Below are positions 22,353 to 34,179 of a DNA stretch of 46,828 nt, piece after piece. The first letter of the stretch is position 1. Each line of letters starts with the position of its first letter. The stretch is taken from positions 1-46,828 of the forward strand of contig LSSN01000309.1 of assembly GCA_001970855.1 (NCBI GenBank), given 5' to 3'. Origin of the DNA: Smittium culicis (Eukaryota; Kickxellomycota; Harpellomycetes; Harpellales; Legeriomycetaceae). Made by a program: the position numbers and the translations under genes. Below the pieces are notes generated by a model. That model did no database searches. It was not told where the DNA came from and saw nothing but the letters and a program-made list of their open reading frames with translations.

Positions 22353-24685
22353 TTATTCAATATCCAGCTTGAGGTTAGAACAAACCTGGCGGATATTCGA
22401 ATATACGACATCAGTTTGATTGTTGTCGTTACCCGTAACTATTTGAATTATTGACTCCAAATACTCATGGTTTCCGAGAATGCTAATGTGGTCTGAAGAG
22501 CCAGTGCTTTTACCAAAATTCGAGATAAATGACGACGGGTTATGTTTGAACTCTTTGGTTACAATTGTTACATTATAAGGATTAAACAGTTTCGATCTCC
22601 AAATCTTATTGCTCATCAATCCTAACGAAATCAGATTGACTGTTCCATCCCTAGATTCAAAAAAAAAAGAAAGAAAGAATAACTAAAAAGTAATGAAAAC
22701 ATAATAAAGCAAAGGTAGTGAGATTTTTTTTTTTTACCCTCCAGAATAAACAACGCCAGACTGAGTATCAGAGTTTGCATCGTTGATTTGGTTATCGATG
22801 ATATATTTGATGTTTGGGGTAGTGTACGAATTCCCCAAGTAGCTGTCGCCATTTTTTTCAGTTTCGTTTCGCTTCGAGTAATAGTAGGCGCGCTCGGACT
22901 TTAAGCCAACTCCATAAAATGAGTATATTTTCATATTTGGAGCATTGGGTAGCTGGAACGTCAATGGGTTGCTGAATGTAGTGTGGTTGTATTTGTGGGC
23001 TTCGAATTCGGATAATTTAGTGAAAAGCCCTAGATTGTAGTTTCTGTCCAACCTATCGCTGTATTTTTTGCCAATGAACTTTCTTAGCAACTCAACAGAC
23101 TCGTCAAGTGTTAGGTTTTTTTTTATGTCAGACTCTTGGATAGTATCAGTAGTCGTGTTTACAGTTGGTAGGTTTATGATTCTCACAAACAACCCATTTG
23201 TTATAGGGTTTGGATTTTCCGAATTTGAAGATAATTCATCGTCGTCAATAGTTACATTTTCATTCCCCCAAATTTTATTTCCGCCTTTTGGGATCATTGA
23301 GTAAATCGAACCCCAGTTTCGGAACAGCAATGATCGGTCATTTCTACTCATGTACTTTTCTAGCAAATAGCTGGTTAGCGGTTGAACCATTTCACCGGTT
23401 TCTCCTGATAACAAGGATGAGAAGCTTTTTGCAGTACCTAGTAAAGCGCCAGCGGTATTAACCCACGACTCAATGTGGTCATTTACCCAATCCGGGCCGC
23501 CATTTCCGTGCTTAGGCGATTCAACCCATTTAAAAAAGTACGAGGCAACAAGTGAACCTTAAAACCCCCAAAAAAAAAAAAAAAATTAGGAGTAAATAGG
23601 ATAGATGAGAAGAAATAATAGATAGAATTACCCATTGAATGAGAAATAATAACAGCTTTTTCGTTTTTAGTCTTTTTATACATTTCGATTTGGAGTTTAA
23701 GTTTTGTGAAATAGCTGTCGCGAGTTTCCAAGTCGGGAAGGGAGAGTCTCCAGTCGTAGGAGGCAACGTGCATATTATGGTTGTCGTAACCAATTTCAGA
23801 CAGGTTATCGATAACTTTAGCCCAAACCCAGTATCCAGTCATGAAGTATTCTACGGCTTCGAGGCCCTTAGTTGCTCTTATACGGATATTCTCAGGGTCG
23901 AGGCCAGTTTCGTCGTCAAGTAGCATGTGTTTGAACCAGCACTGTTTGTCGAGCAATATGGCTTTAAACATAGTCATAGAGCCCCATATTCGATTTCTGA
24001 AAAAGCCATTCAGGCAGCCTTCAGTGCACCAATTTTCCAATCCAGAGGTGAAAACACCGGGGATCATTACAACGAAATGCTTTGGTTTGAGGGATTGGGT
24101 CTTTTTGAGAGTTTTAGCAGGTTCGAACAGACCTTCAGGCTTGCGAGCGGTAGATTCATCGGTGTCAGATTTTACCATGGACAAAATTTTTTTGAACGTT
24201 TCTTCAGGAATTAGGTTTTCGGAGTAATATTTGAAAAAGTCTACTTCGCCAAAGTTTGAGGGGAACATGTTTCTAAATTCGGCAAACGAAGCTTCTTTGA
24301 ATTGATGGTTGTTAATTGGGACAGAGGCAGCCAAAAGACCCAGGATTATACCAATCACAAACCAAAAGCGGCGTCTTTGGCTAATACCCACATTACCTAT
24401 CAGTTCTTTTTGAACGATGGAGCCTTCGAAATATTTTTCGGAATGGTCAGATTTGAATATTTTGCAAAAGAATCTATTAGACTTTTTGAAAAAAGAAGAT
24501 AAGAAGGTATTCGAAATTAAGCCTGTAGTTTCAGGGGAGACATTTCTGGATTTTTCTTTGTTTTTTTTTATTCCTGGGTTGGTTGCTTTTTTTCTTTCTG
24601 CTTTAGATGGTTTTTTATGTATGCTACTTGAACGATTTCGTAGATTCATGGTTTTTTTGTCGCTTTTATTTATTTCTGAATTCAT
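22353..24685 (-). CDS. LRO1: Phospholipid:diacylglycerol acyltransferase (Lro1-type)
   Basis: Three exons on the minus strand, 24685-23632, 23557-22738 and 22650-22353, give 723 residues; the introns are 74 and 87 bp. The enzyme moves a fatty acyl group from phospholipid to diacylglycerol, making triacylglycerol in the ER. The N-terminus is basic and cytosolic, with one membrane helix at about 107-123; the catalytic domain is lumenal. The lid region contains 'ENWCTEGC', 'RNRIWGSMTM' and 'MLLDDETGLDPEN'. The nucleophile is Ser350 in 'SHSMG', whose Gly codon is split by intron 1. Asp626 in 'GDGTV' is split off by intron 2, and His679 lies in 'SSDHISILG'. Their spacing matches the Ser-Asp-His triad of yeast Lro1 (661 residues). 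The upstream of two in-frame Met codons was used as the start. Confidence 0.95.
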
Positions 24686-27649
24686 TTTAGAAGATTCCTC
24701 TGCCAGTTACTGCTACAAAGATTTTTGTGCATGAAAATAGAAAATTAATATTAAGTGAGTCTAAGGTATAAATATGAAATAAGCAAACAAGCGGTATGAA
24801 GGGGGGGTGGAGATAAGGAAAGTAGAAGAAAGAATGATAGTTAAGTGTTAATAGGATATTTAGTGTTTATCTGGCCGCGATTACCTCTACCTTTTCCCTT
24901 TGGAGACTTTGTAATAAAGTTTTCTAAACTATAAATGTAGCTAATAGAGAATATGTAAGGTACGTGAGGTTGAATGTTTCTGTGTTTAAGAAATACATAA
25001 ATATTTAGGAATGTGATTTTTATAGATTTATTGGAATTCAATTGGAAAATAATGAAAAATTATTAAAAATTCTATTCACGTTCATGATTTGGATTTTTAC
25101 TGTATTTTTCATGGCCCAATTTTTACTGCATTTTTCAATTTCAATATTAATTTATCCGCCTTGAAATAAATTTGTTTCCTTACTATTATTTCATTGCTCG
25201 ATTTTTAAGTATTTTTTTGCACATCAAATTGGCATCAGCGAATAGAATGGGGCGGATGGGAGTTGGGAACTTTAATGCGACTTTTTTTAAATTTATATAT
25301 GCGGAAGTGATCAAGAAGATTTTAACCCTCCTATCATCCAGACTTTTATTCGCTAGATAAAAGTCTTTTATAAATCTATCAGTTTAGACATTAACGCATT
25401 AAATTCATGTAAACCAATAATAAATTAATACAGAAATAAACTTCTAGATGCTCAATTAGATAAATCAAACTACAAAGAAATTCAGTTTTACACTACTCAA
25501 AAAATTAAATTTAATAATTTCGATCATAATAAATGATATGATGGCTGATGAAGATTAAACAGTATCAAAAAGAAATCGAGTCATTATCTTTATTGAATTT
25601 TCGATCATAAGCGAAGTATATTCCTAGAAAACGTATCTATTAACACTCTTGCTAGACACAGAATAATATATGATTTTATTTTTATATAAATAGTGACTCA
25701 AGAAATACATTTCTGGAGGCAACGAATTTTTTATAAATAAATATACTAAAATTTAAGGAAAATAAACTAAATCTTAACGCTATTAAACTAAATTAAGTAA
25801 ATAAATGGGATAAATTATATAGTAAATCTTTCTTTTTTAAGATGCCATTTTTTAAAAACCATATATCAATTTTATAACTCTCTATAATAGTATACCCAAA
25901 CAAAAAATAAAATAAAATAAATAATATTTAAAAATTAAAAAATAAAGAAAATTTTATAAATATATAAATTTTTTCAAATTTAGTTCCTAATTTATTAAGC
26001 TTTTAACAACTGATCTGCTTTTTTTAAAAATCAAACTAAAAGATCCACTAAAACCTTCAAAATCACTAATAATTCAAACAAAACGATACCAAAAATTGTC
26101 TCGGATAATGACTCTATGGATCTTAAACTCACCTTTGCCCCCTCCCCCGAACTTGTACCTCGTACAAATAACTTCACTGCGAGAACTAGTGAGTATTACA
26201 CGCTTCAATATATATGTCAAAAGATATGTACAATTTTAACTTTGATAGGTTCAATGATTTGCAATCGGCATTTTAAAATGGGCTGTATTATTCAAGAAAT
26301 GTTAATAAATACCATTTATATGAGTAGTATGTGTAAGCTCGATTTAGAATATCAAAAGCTCCAATTTAATGCATTTTTGCACAAATTAACCATTTGATAT
26401 TGAAATTAGAGAAATAAAGGATTAATTTATGATTATGATTTAATCGAGTATCTAAATTCATTTTAGAAATGACCATGAGTTTATAAAGGAAGGTCATATT
26501 TCATCACAAAATACACATTAATAATTGTTCATCTAATCTGAATCTCCTTTGTATGTACAATATATTTAGTATGCTGATTCACCAAGGCTAATTAAAGCTA
26601 GTTTTTTGGTTCAAGTAATTAAGGATTTAAATCCGAAACAGAATCTGAGCCCGGCTAATTCAACCAATTTATTTTTTTATTCACGGAATTCCTATAGAGT
26701 ATTTAGGTGTAATAACTTTTTTTATATACCAGCGGAATATCAAGAATATCGATGTCACTGCATTCTTCTGGTGCAAATATGTGAGAAATGGGCATTGTAT
26801 ATAAACGCTAAATAAATCATTAGGTATTTACACTGTTTAATAAGAATTTTCAATCTTGGATACACTAATAGAAATAAGAAACAAATAGCATGGAGTTTTT
26901 TTATAGGTTTTACATTTGATTTAATGGAAGTGTAAATGGTTTCTCAATTCAAGACGCACAAATGTTTAGTTTGTGGCTATACACGCTTTTTAAAGGACTG
27001 CATGAATTCACAAGTTAAAATGTATATCATCGATATATTTATTGATGATGGTTTATTTTGCTTACTTGATTATTTTTTTTTATGGGGGTAGAGAGGCGTA
27101 AACTGGCGCCATAAATATAGGAAAATATGTGGATTTCAGACAGATTAATGCTTTTAATCTCTTGAGAAGAACTTTTCTATAATCCTATTTTCTACTTGGC
27201 GTAAAAAATAGTATCAATTATGCTAAAAATATATAAACACTCAGCATTTATTTATTGGCGCTCAGATTTTAATTTATCATACTAGTTGGCTACTCAATAA
27301 TCTGTAAGTAATAATTGGCTGGATTCATAGATAAGACATTTATTGGCTGCTTTTTGGCTACAGTCAGTGTGGATTTGTTCCCCAATATTTTGTAGCCTTG
27401 ATTAGAATTTTTTTTAGTCTGTTTCATATATGCGCAAATCCTTACACATCTATAATTTATTCATTTATTTATGGTTTAATTGGAATAATTTCAGATTGTC
27501 GAATTTGCACCAAAAGTATAAAAAGCCAAACAAACTTTTCCATAATCCTTTTTATCGCAAAATAAAGTAAAGGTTTAGCTAAATAAATAAAAAAATACTT
27601 TTCCATACCTTCCTCTTTTTTCAAGAAATATAATTCTAGCTGTAATAAA
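24686..27649. other. 3-kb intergenic region, no certain gene
   Basis: This region divides the divergent PDAT (-) and acyl-CoA-binding protein (+) genes and should hold both promoters. It is mostly very AT-rich. A small hairpin, 'AGACTTTTAT' paired with 'ATAAAAGTCT', lies at about 25338-25367. The only exon-like island is 26116-26188, listed separately. A 69-codon frame at 26606-26815 looks like chance. Confidence 0.55.
26116..26397 (+). CDS. Exon-like island; possible small or broken gene
   Basis: From the ATG at 26116 to 26188 the DNA turns abruptly less AT-rich and C-rich, encoding 'MDLKLTFAPSPELVPR' and a Thr/Asn-rich continuation. It ends at a good donor, GTGAGT, at 26189. An acceptor 'TTTGATAG' at 26248 would remove 60 bp in frame and give a 73-residue product ending at 26397. 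The second part is AT-rich and looks random, so this may be the surviving first exon of a decayed gene. I do not recognise the family. Confidence 0.25.
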   Translation: MDLKLTFAPSPELVPRTNNFTARTSEYYTLQYICQKICTILTLIGSMICNRHFKMGCIIQEMLINTIYMSSMCKLDLEYQKLQFNAFLHKLTI

Positions 27650-27919
27650 ATGGCCGACGCTGAATCAACCGGAAACGCTGCTTTTATCAAAGCTTCAGTC
27701 GATGTCAAGTCATTGACCACTAAACCAAGCAACGACGTTCTCCTCGAACTCTACGCCCTGTTCAAGCAAGGTATCGTTGGCGACAATAACGATCCTGCCC
27801 CAGGAATGTTTGATCTTAAGGGCAAGGCCAAGTACAACGCTTGGAAAGCCAAGGCTGGAATGAGCAAAGAAGAAGCCCAGTCCAAATACATCGAGCTCGT
27901 AAACTCCCTCATCGCATAA
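27650..27919 (+). CDS. ACB1: Acyl-CoA-binding protein
   Basis: A single-exon gene encodes 89 residues, the usual length of the ACBP family. The protein binds medium- and long-chain acyl-CoA in the cytosol and supplies it to lipid synthesis. Family motifs are 'KPSNDVLLELYALFKQ', 'VGDNND', 'PGMFDLKGKAKYNAW' and 'SKEEAQSKYIELV'. By alignment with bovine ACBP, the ligand residues Tyr28, Lys32, Lys54 and Tyr73 correspond to Tyr35, Lys39, Lys61 and Tyr80 here, all kept; bovine Tyr31 is Phe38. Codon use is the least AT-biased in the window (many GCC, AAG, CTC), which suggests strong expression. It sits between the PDAT gene and the GPI inositol-deacylase gene. Confidence 0.97.
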   Translation: MADAESTGNAAFIKASVDVKSLTTKPSNDVLLELYALFKQGIVGDNNDPAPGMFDLKGKAKYNAWKAKAGMSKEEAQSKYIELVNSLIA

Positions 27920-28413
27920 ATGCCAAGCCTTAACTATCATTTTTTTTGCTCACTATTAATAAATATTACTCGCTCCTTCTTTACTTTTTTGAAAGTCATC
28001 TAGTAATACCATAAATAAACCTTCTTTTAAATTTTTGCCGCATTTCTCTTCTAGTACAACAGTTGAACTAAATCAACCTCTTATTATTGCATCGCAGCAT
28101 TGCGTGATATAATAATGTCAAACACTTTACAAGTTGTAACCAGTAAAGTGCTTATCAAAAATCCTTTCCGGTCAGTTATATTTATTAAAATTTCATCGTA
28201 AAACCAAAATGTATACAAGCAATTCAATTTTAAATTTTTTTTTTTAAACATTACTTTTAAATAATAAATAGTCTTATTCTAATAAAAATAGTATCAATAG
28301 ATAAATTAAATGGCTTTACACACTATTTTGCTTTCTAATAAATATCCAAAGTAAAAATATATATACATTAGAATCAAACTTTTTTTTTTTTAGTTTTTTT
28401 TTTTTTTTTGGTT
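27920..28413. other. Convergent 3' intergenic region
   Basis: The 3' ends of the acyl-CoA-binding protein gene (+) and the GPI inositol-deacylase gene (-) meet here. Two T tracts (about 28379-28409) lie immediately past the deacylase stop codon and appear as A tracts on its coding strand. No other feature was seen. Confidence 0.55.
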
Positions 28414-31400
28414 TTAGTCAAGTTTAAGTCCATTAGAAAAATTCTTTCTTACCAAAACAGTCAACCTTGGAAAAAATATTCTAACCAAAACCCATTTTTC
28501 GAAGGAGAGAACATGGAAAAAGAACAGCAGTACGCACATAATCCCTGCAAAGTCATAAAGAATGTATGGCTGCGCAATTCCAAACAGTAGCGTCATGAAA
28601 ACCGAAACGCTCAGAAATATCATGAACGCCTGGAATGCTGACTCGGACCCGCATATGTACTGGTTCGATATGCTTATTTTGTCGCTGCTAAAATATCCAC
28701 TATCGACCATGCGTGGATTTGTCCCATTAAGCATTACCACTCGCTTACTGCTGCTTGCATCATCGTTTTCGCAATTATTCTGTTTGCTCTTTATTGAATC
28801 ATCATCACTTACTCCTCCTTCAAGCTGACTGTCTATGGAAATATTCGAATATTGAGAGCTATGCCTCCTATTTCGTAAAGAATTCTCGTTTATCGATGAC
28901 AAAACAATATCTTTAGCCTTTTTGCTGATTGGAGGTAGCACATTCCCGGATACAATCTTGATCAGCATAAACGGAAGCAGCTTGAAAATGTTGTGGCTTG
29001 GAGTTTTAGTGTCTATCCACCCGATTTGAACGGATTTCACCCAAACAATTACTTCTGGAATCATAAGAACTAAAAGAGGTAACCATATCAATAATAGCGC
29101 TGATAAATAGTTCACGCGACTAGAAAAGTACACGATTTGGCTATTACACACCTTACACCCAATTTCTGGAGAATGGATCTTTTTTTTAATCCACTTGCAA
29201 AGGCGTAAATGGCTCATTGCGCGAACCACGGAAAGTAAATGCGACAAAAAAATTATTAAAAACCCGCAATGATACGGAATAGCTGTTAAAACTAGTGTGC
29301 TGAGTGCAACTAGTGATATCAATGTTCGTGAGTCAAGAACGAGGAAAACTAACAGTTTTAATAATAGCTTTATCGACTCGGAAAAGCTTTGTTTCATAAA
29401 TTGCCCTTTTATAGTCGACAGCATTGTGTTCTTGATATGGCCTTCTAATTCAACAACTCTGCCATTTTGATTATTGGCCTGACCATCACCATCACCATCA
29501 CTCGTTAATGAATAATCTGCACTTTCTGTGACACCAAGATCCATATCTACGCTTTGTGGCTGTAATAATGAATGATTGTTCCACGAAAGCAGTCCCAGTT
29601 CGATTGCAATGGTGCAGTACTTTGTCGCGCCAGGTTCCATATCCAAAACAGACCTATTTTCACTGATTGATTTGAAAAAGCCTTTGTTGTTGCGGCAAAA
29701 CTGGAATTGTATAAGCTTTGACGAAATTAGCGACAAAAAACTACAAACAGAATATAATAGTATCGATTCGAGTATTGTTAATCCAAACGAAGATATAACT
29801 AGTAGGGCTGGGATAATGGGTGTAAAAATACTAGTTCCTCTGAATCCGAAGAATAAATTTTGGACAAATGATAAAAAAGCTGGGAATTTTTCAAAATCAA
29901 TATTGGCACCAATGAATATCTGTATATACATTATAACAACGGTTGCTAGTGATAAAAGATAAAATAGCCCAAACTTAAATCCTGAAACGTACAAAGCTGA
30001 AACTGTTGATGGGAAACCAACACGAATGAAGCTGGCAGGGTCAAGCTTTTTGTACCATTTGAAGTACCTCGACTTGGAAAAAAAATCATCCATAATTGAG
30101 TTACTAGAGGAGCCTTTGTTGGTTTGGTGGTAGAACCAGTAGTAAAACTGTGCCAAGAGCGCAATGTTCGACCAAATAAAAGTAAGTGTGATAATAGATA
30201 TATAGTAGCGGCCTACAATTCTAGAGAGCGAAGAAAGTAAATCTACATTCACAGTAATTTGGTACCCATTCGCTGGTAGATTCAATGAAAAAATGTCAAC
30301 ATAAATGCCTTTAAAGCTTGTACGCTCTTGGTTGAAGTTTATACCAAATGTATAAGCGCCTTGTCCATGAATACTTAGTTTTACTACGTTTGAACGAGCC
30401 CAGAATCTATACTCATTATTGCTTGAATCTGACTGGCGAATGCATAATGGCGACCATTTGGATTCATCTTTATTGGGAATTGGTGTGGCTGAAACTTTGT
30501 ATTCAAAGAATGGATCCTCGGGTACTTCAAGTAAAATCCTGGTTCTAAAGCTATTCTCCTGGGATTTAGGTTCGTTGTTACTATAAACTGGGGATATAGT
30601 GGTCTTAAACTTACTTAAAGCTAGGCTGTATAGGCTGGCTTTCAAGTTAGTTTGATTTTCCATGATGGTAGAGCTAACTAATCTAAGGTAAACTCGGTTG
30701 CCTTGCATTTTAAATTTATGATTTTTGGTATTTGAGTCAGGTGTAGGGTTTAAAACTCCGATTTTAGAACACATATATAATTCATTTGAAGATACTTCGG
30801 CATAATGGGCATACTTTTCAGAGCCCCTATTCCCGGCCATTAAAGATGCAGTTTGTATGGGTTTAATGAAAGTACAAACGTCGTTTTCAGAGTTTTGATT
30901 TTTAATTGTAAAAAAGTCTGATGGCTTAGACCCTTCATTTTTTATATTTGGGCCGCAGCATACAAGATGCAAGTAGTCGATATCGTGATGATTTTCGTTA
31001 TAAGTCGAGCTTTGTAAGAATTGAAGGGTACCTTTTTTTGTAGTGATATAACCATTATCGTAAAATGAGTTGTCTAATAAATGTACAGTAACTGAGTTAT
31101 CTAAGTCAGAAAAATTTGATGCGCTAACCACAAAGGAGTTTTGTGGATAATTTACACCTATGTAAGTGTGGTTTGAACTAATGTGACTTGAATCTTGAGT
31201 ATTGCCAAGAGTAGTCGAGTTAGGAAGGTCCAGCGTTGTTGAGGCATCTATAAAGTGACCCAAGTTATTGCTTAGAAGTCTTTTTTTAAATATTTGAATT
31301 CTAGCATCTGCAGGAATAGTTTGGTACTTTGATTTAGCGTCAGCAATATCTATCAAGGCTCTTGATAGTGATAAAACTAGTTGTTTGCACCATAGTATAC

Positions 31401-32462
31401 TTTGATGGTCGATACTTAGCCACACATTTTTAATGCTGCTGGAAAATACAGTAAACCCATTTTTTGGAGAAACAATATCCTCAACATATGCTAGGTCAGA
31501 ATTTATCATGCCATCCATATTACCGCCAACTATTGAAATAAGAGATATATTTTCCAATTCGTTTGACTTGCTTAGAATGCTCCAGAAGCGATTGACGCTT
31601 TTGTAGACATTACTTACTTGTAGATCAAGGTTTACTGTAGGAGAGACGTGAGGAGTTGACAGTGTGATTAGGGTGTTTACAGAATTTTTTATATGAGTTT
31701 TTAATGAAATGGATGTGCGGGCAACCATACCGCCCATGGAATGACCGATTAAGATTACAGACTCAACGTTAGGAAATTTTATATCACCAGGGAAAGTAAG
31801 AAATTTTTCTCGATTTATTTTGTACAAAGACAAGATGTATTTAATCGAGTCGTTGATGAATTCGGCTTGTTCTACCATTGATCTTCCATGGAAGGCCGTT
31901 AGCTCTTCGTTTAAATCTGCAGTAAAATAGTCAAAGCCAATGTTGCCATTTTTAGCTAGATCAGGGTTAATTTTAGACAATTCAGTATATGCTTCGGAGC
32001 TAGCGCGTGCAATGGATCGAACTTGTTTATAGCTACCAGCGTTTCCTGGAATAAATAAAATGGGAATTCGGTATGCCTATTTAAAGTATATTTAATCAGA
32101 TTTAATTCTTTTTAAAAAAAATAAGAAAAAGAAATTATTTATGGGCGATAAGCAATTAGATTGGCCATTACTTCATCATCGTAGTCGAAACCGCCTTCTC
32201 TGTATAAATAGAGCTTGTATTTAGCAGAGTATTTGGTCCATTGTGTGTTTTCCATTTTATCTTGCCTAATGTAGTATGGATACATGTAACTCATCTTACA
32301 TCCAGTATCAATTTCGCGTACTTTGAAGTAGGAAAAGGCAATTAAAGAGATGAATAGGACAGAAAAAGCCGAAATGAGGAAAATAGGATATTTCAATGCA
32401 TTATTTGCAGGTTTTTTTACGATATTGAAAATTCTGTTGAATTTCCTAGATACGACCCGCAT
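28414..32462 (-). CDS. BST1: GPI inositol-deacylase (Bst1/PGAP1)
   Basis: Two exons, 32462-32172 and 32076-28414, joined across a 95-bp GT-AG intron, give 1317 residues. The ER enzyme removes the acyl chain from the inositol of GPI anchors, which aids ER export and quality control of GPI proteins. Exon 1 has a membrane helix (about 25-45) and then 'TGCKMSYMYPYYIR' and 'KYKLYLYREGGFD', characteristic of the family. Exon 2 opens 'AYRIPILFIPGNAGSYKQ' and carries the lipase nucleophile Ser210 in 'LIGHSMGGMVAR'. The C-terminal half contains many hydrophobic helices, as in Bst1. The protein is longer than yeast Bst1 (1029 residues), partly through polar insertions. The frame after the exon 1 donor reaches a stop, so the intron is required. 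Confidence 0.95.
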
Positions 32463-34179
32463 ATTATTATAAAGTTTTTTTTATGTTTAGAGAAATGAAT
32501 TGATTTATATATAAAGCTGTGGTTGTACGATTTTGGATTATCTTATTCAATCAAGAAGGAAATCTTATGAGCTGGTATTGAAGAATATTTAAGCGCTGCA
32601 AAAATGAGTTATATTGATATTTATTTTGCTGCTTGAGGAAACATTTAAACTGAAAACTATGAAATCGACTGTTTTTGAAGGGAATTGAGGGAGTGTGGAT
32701 TAAGTAAAAGGAAAATCTTGAATAAATTGAGAGTCTAGTGAAATAAAAGATAAAAAATAGGGTAAATAAAAGGTACGCATATTCTAAAATCTATTTTTAA
32801 ATAAGATAAAGAATATAAAGTGAAGAAACTTATTACATACAAGCAAGAAAAATGTGAATTCAGTATTAAATATAATTTTAATACTATATGTCAATATCGA
32901 GGTTAAAATTGGACACTGATATTCTAAAAGATATTCCTAAAGGATGTTTCGAGAGTGAAGGTGAAATTATTGTCGAATGGGGAGAGGAAATGTATCAAGC
33001 TTACTTGAATTTGAATAAAAGTAAAGCTTGATATGGAAATAGCAATTGAGGGGTCTACCAGTATGTCTTTTTAGCAGTATTAAAAAGGTTGTATTTCTAA
33101 TTAGTGAACCGTTGGAGTATTTAAAATTATCTTGAATACAATTACTCTTTTTATATGAAAGACAAACTGTCGCCTAAATTTTTAACTTTTTTCTGCCATA
33201 AATAAAAGTAGCATTGGTAATTAAGATATTTTATTGGCTATAAATTATTTGTTTATCCAATAAACGTTGTGCGATCATCAAACATATACTATATCTACCA
33301 ATAAATCGACTATTTAAAAAATCGAGACGTATAATTTTCAATCTCGCAAAATATTTGAGTAACAAACTTTTCCTTTTTTTTTAAGGCGGTATATTACCCA
33401 CTATAAATTAAAGTACAAAATAAATAATTGAATCACAAAATACGTCTAAATACAAAAATTGTTATAAAAATCAAAATAACTTTTTCTTTTTCTTTTACAG
33501 TGCTTTTAATCGATTTTTATTGAACAACAATTGAATAAATTGAATAAGAGGACATTATTGGTTCTATTTTGCGGCAAAATCTGCCGCAACGAAACCTTTA
33601 GCGATCAAAGTCTATTATTCTTTATTTTTAATGTGGCACTAACTAAAAGCTTCAACTAAAACAAGTATAAAATGAGTTTATATTCATTGTTCTTGGCTTT
33701 TGGTTATTTAAAATACTCTTCAATGAACAAGTACTTTGATTTCGATTCGCTAATTTAACTATAAACTTTCATTAATACAAAAATTTCACTATGTTCGAAT
33801 AGTTTTGTCCATTTATCTCGAATAAAACACAAGCAGTTGCTTTTACAATGATATTCTAGTAGTATTCAAGTATTGTGATTCTTGATATTAATAGGTCCTG
33901 CTGTTTTTTAGACATAGCTAGGTGATCTTGTAGAGAAGAATCATTAAACTCATACTAAAGCTAAAGTAGGTATATCCTTGCTATCAAATTTTTGGTTTTA
34001 CCGTAACATGGTGGTAACACTACTTGAAAACGTAACAATAAACATTAAAAATATTAAAAGTAGTAACGATAATATAAATATTATTAAAATAGGTTATAAA
34101 TAGGGATGAAATTAAAAGAGCAATATTTTTTCAAAATATAAGTAAGAAACCAAAGAGCGAAATTAAAAGCGAATAACAA
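32463..34179. other. 1.7-kb intergenic region
   Basis: This region is AT-rich. It contains the presumed promoter of the GPI inositol-deacylase and the 3' end of the PhoD-like gene. A 47-codon frame at 32888-33031 is listed separately. A block near 33133-33150 ('TGAATACAATTACTCTTTTT') recurs in reverse complement near 38745, so it may be a repeat fragment. Confidence 0.5.
32888..33031 (+). CDS. Possible small protein, 47 residues
   Basis: A short frame starts ATGTCAATATCG and ends TGA. It encodes an acidic peptide with 'KDIPKGCFESEGEIIVEWG' and 'EEMYQAYLN'. Its composition (Glu, Gly, Trp, Cys, Pro) is unlike the Lys/Asn/Ile/Phe products of random AT-rich frames around it. It could be a small gene, the last exon of a longer one, or a gene remnant. 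I recognise no family. It reads away from the deacylase gene. Confidence 0.25.
   Translation: MSISRLKLDTDILKDIPKGCFESEGEIIVEWGEEMYQAYLNLNKSKA

Noticed and set aside
28562..30548. Several + strand frames across 28.4-30.5 kb
   Set aside because: They are antisense shadows of the GPI inositol-deacylase gene, whose minus-strand frame is conserved and continuous.
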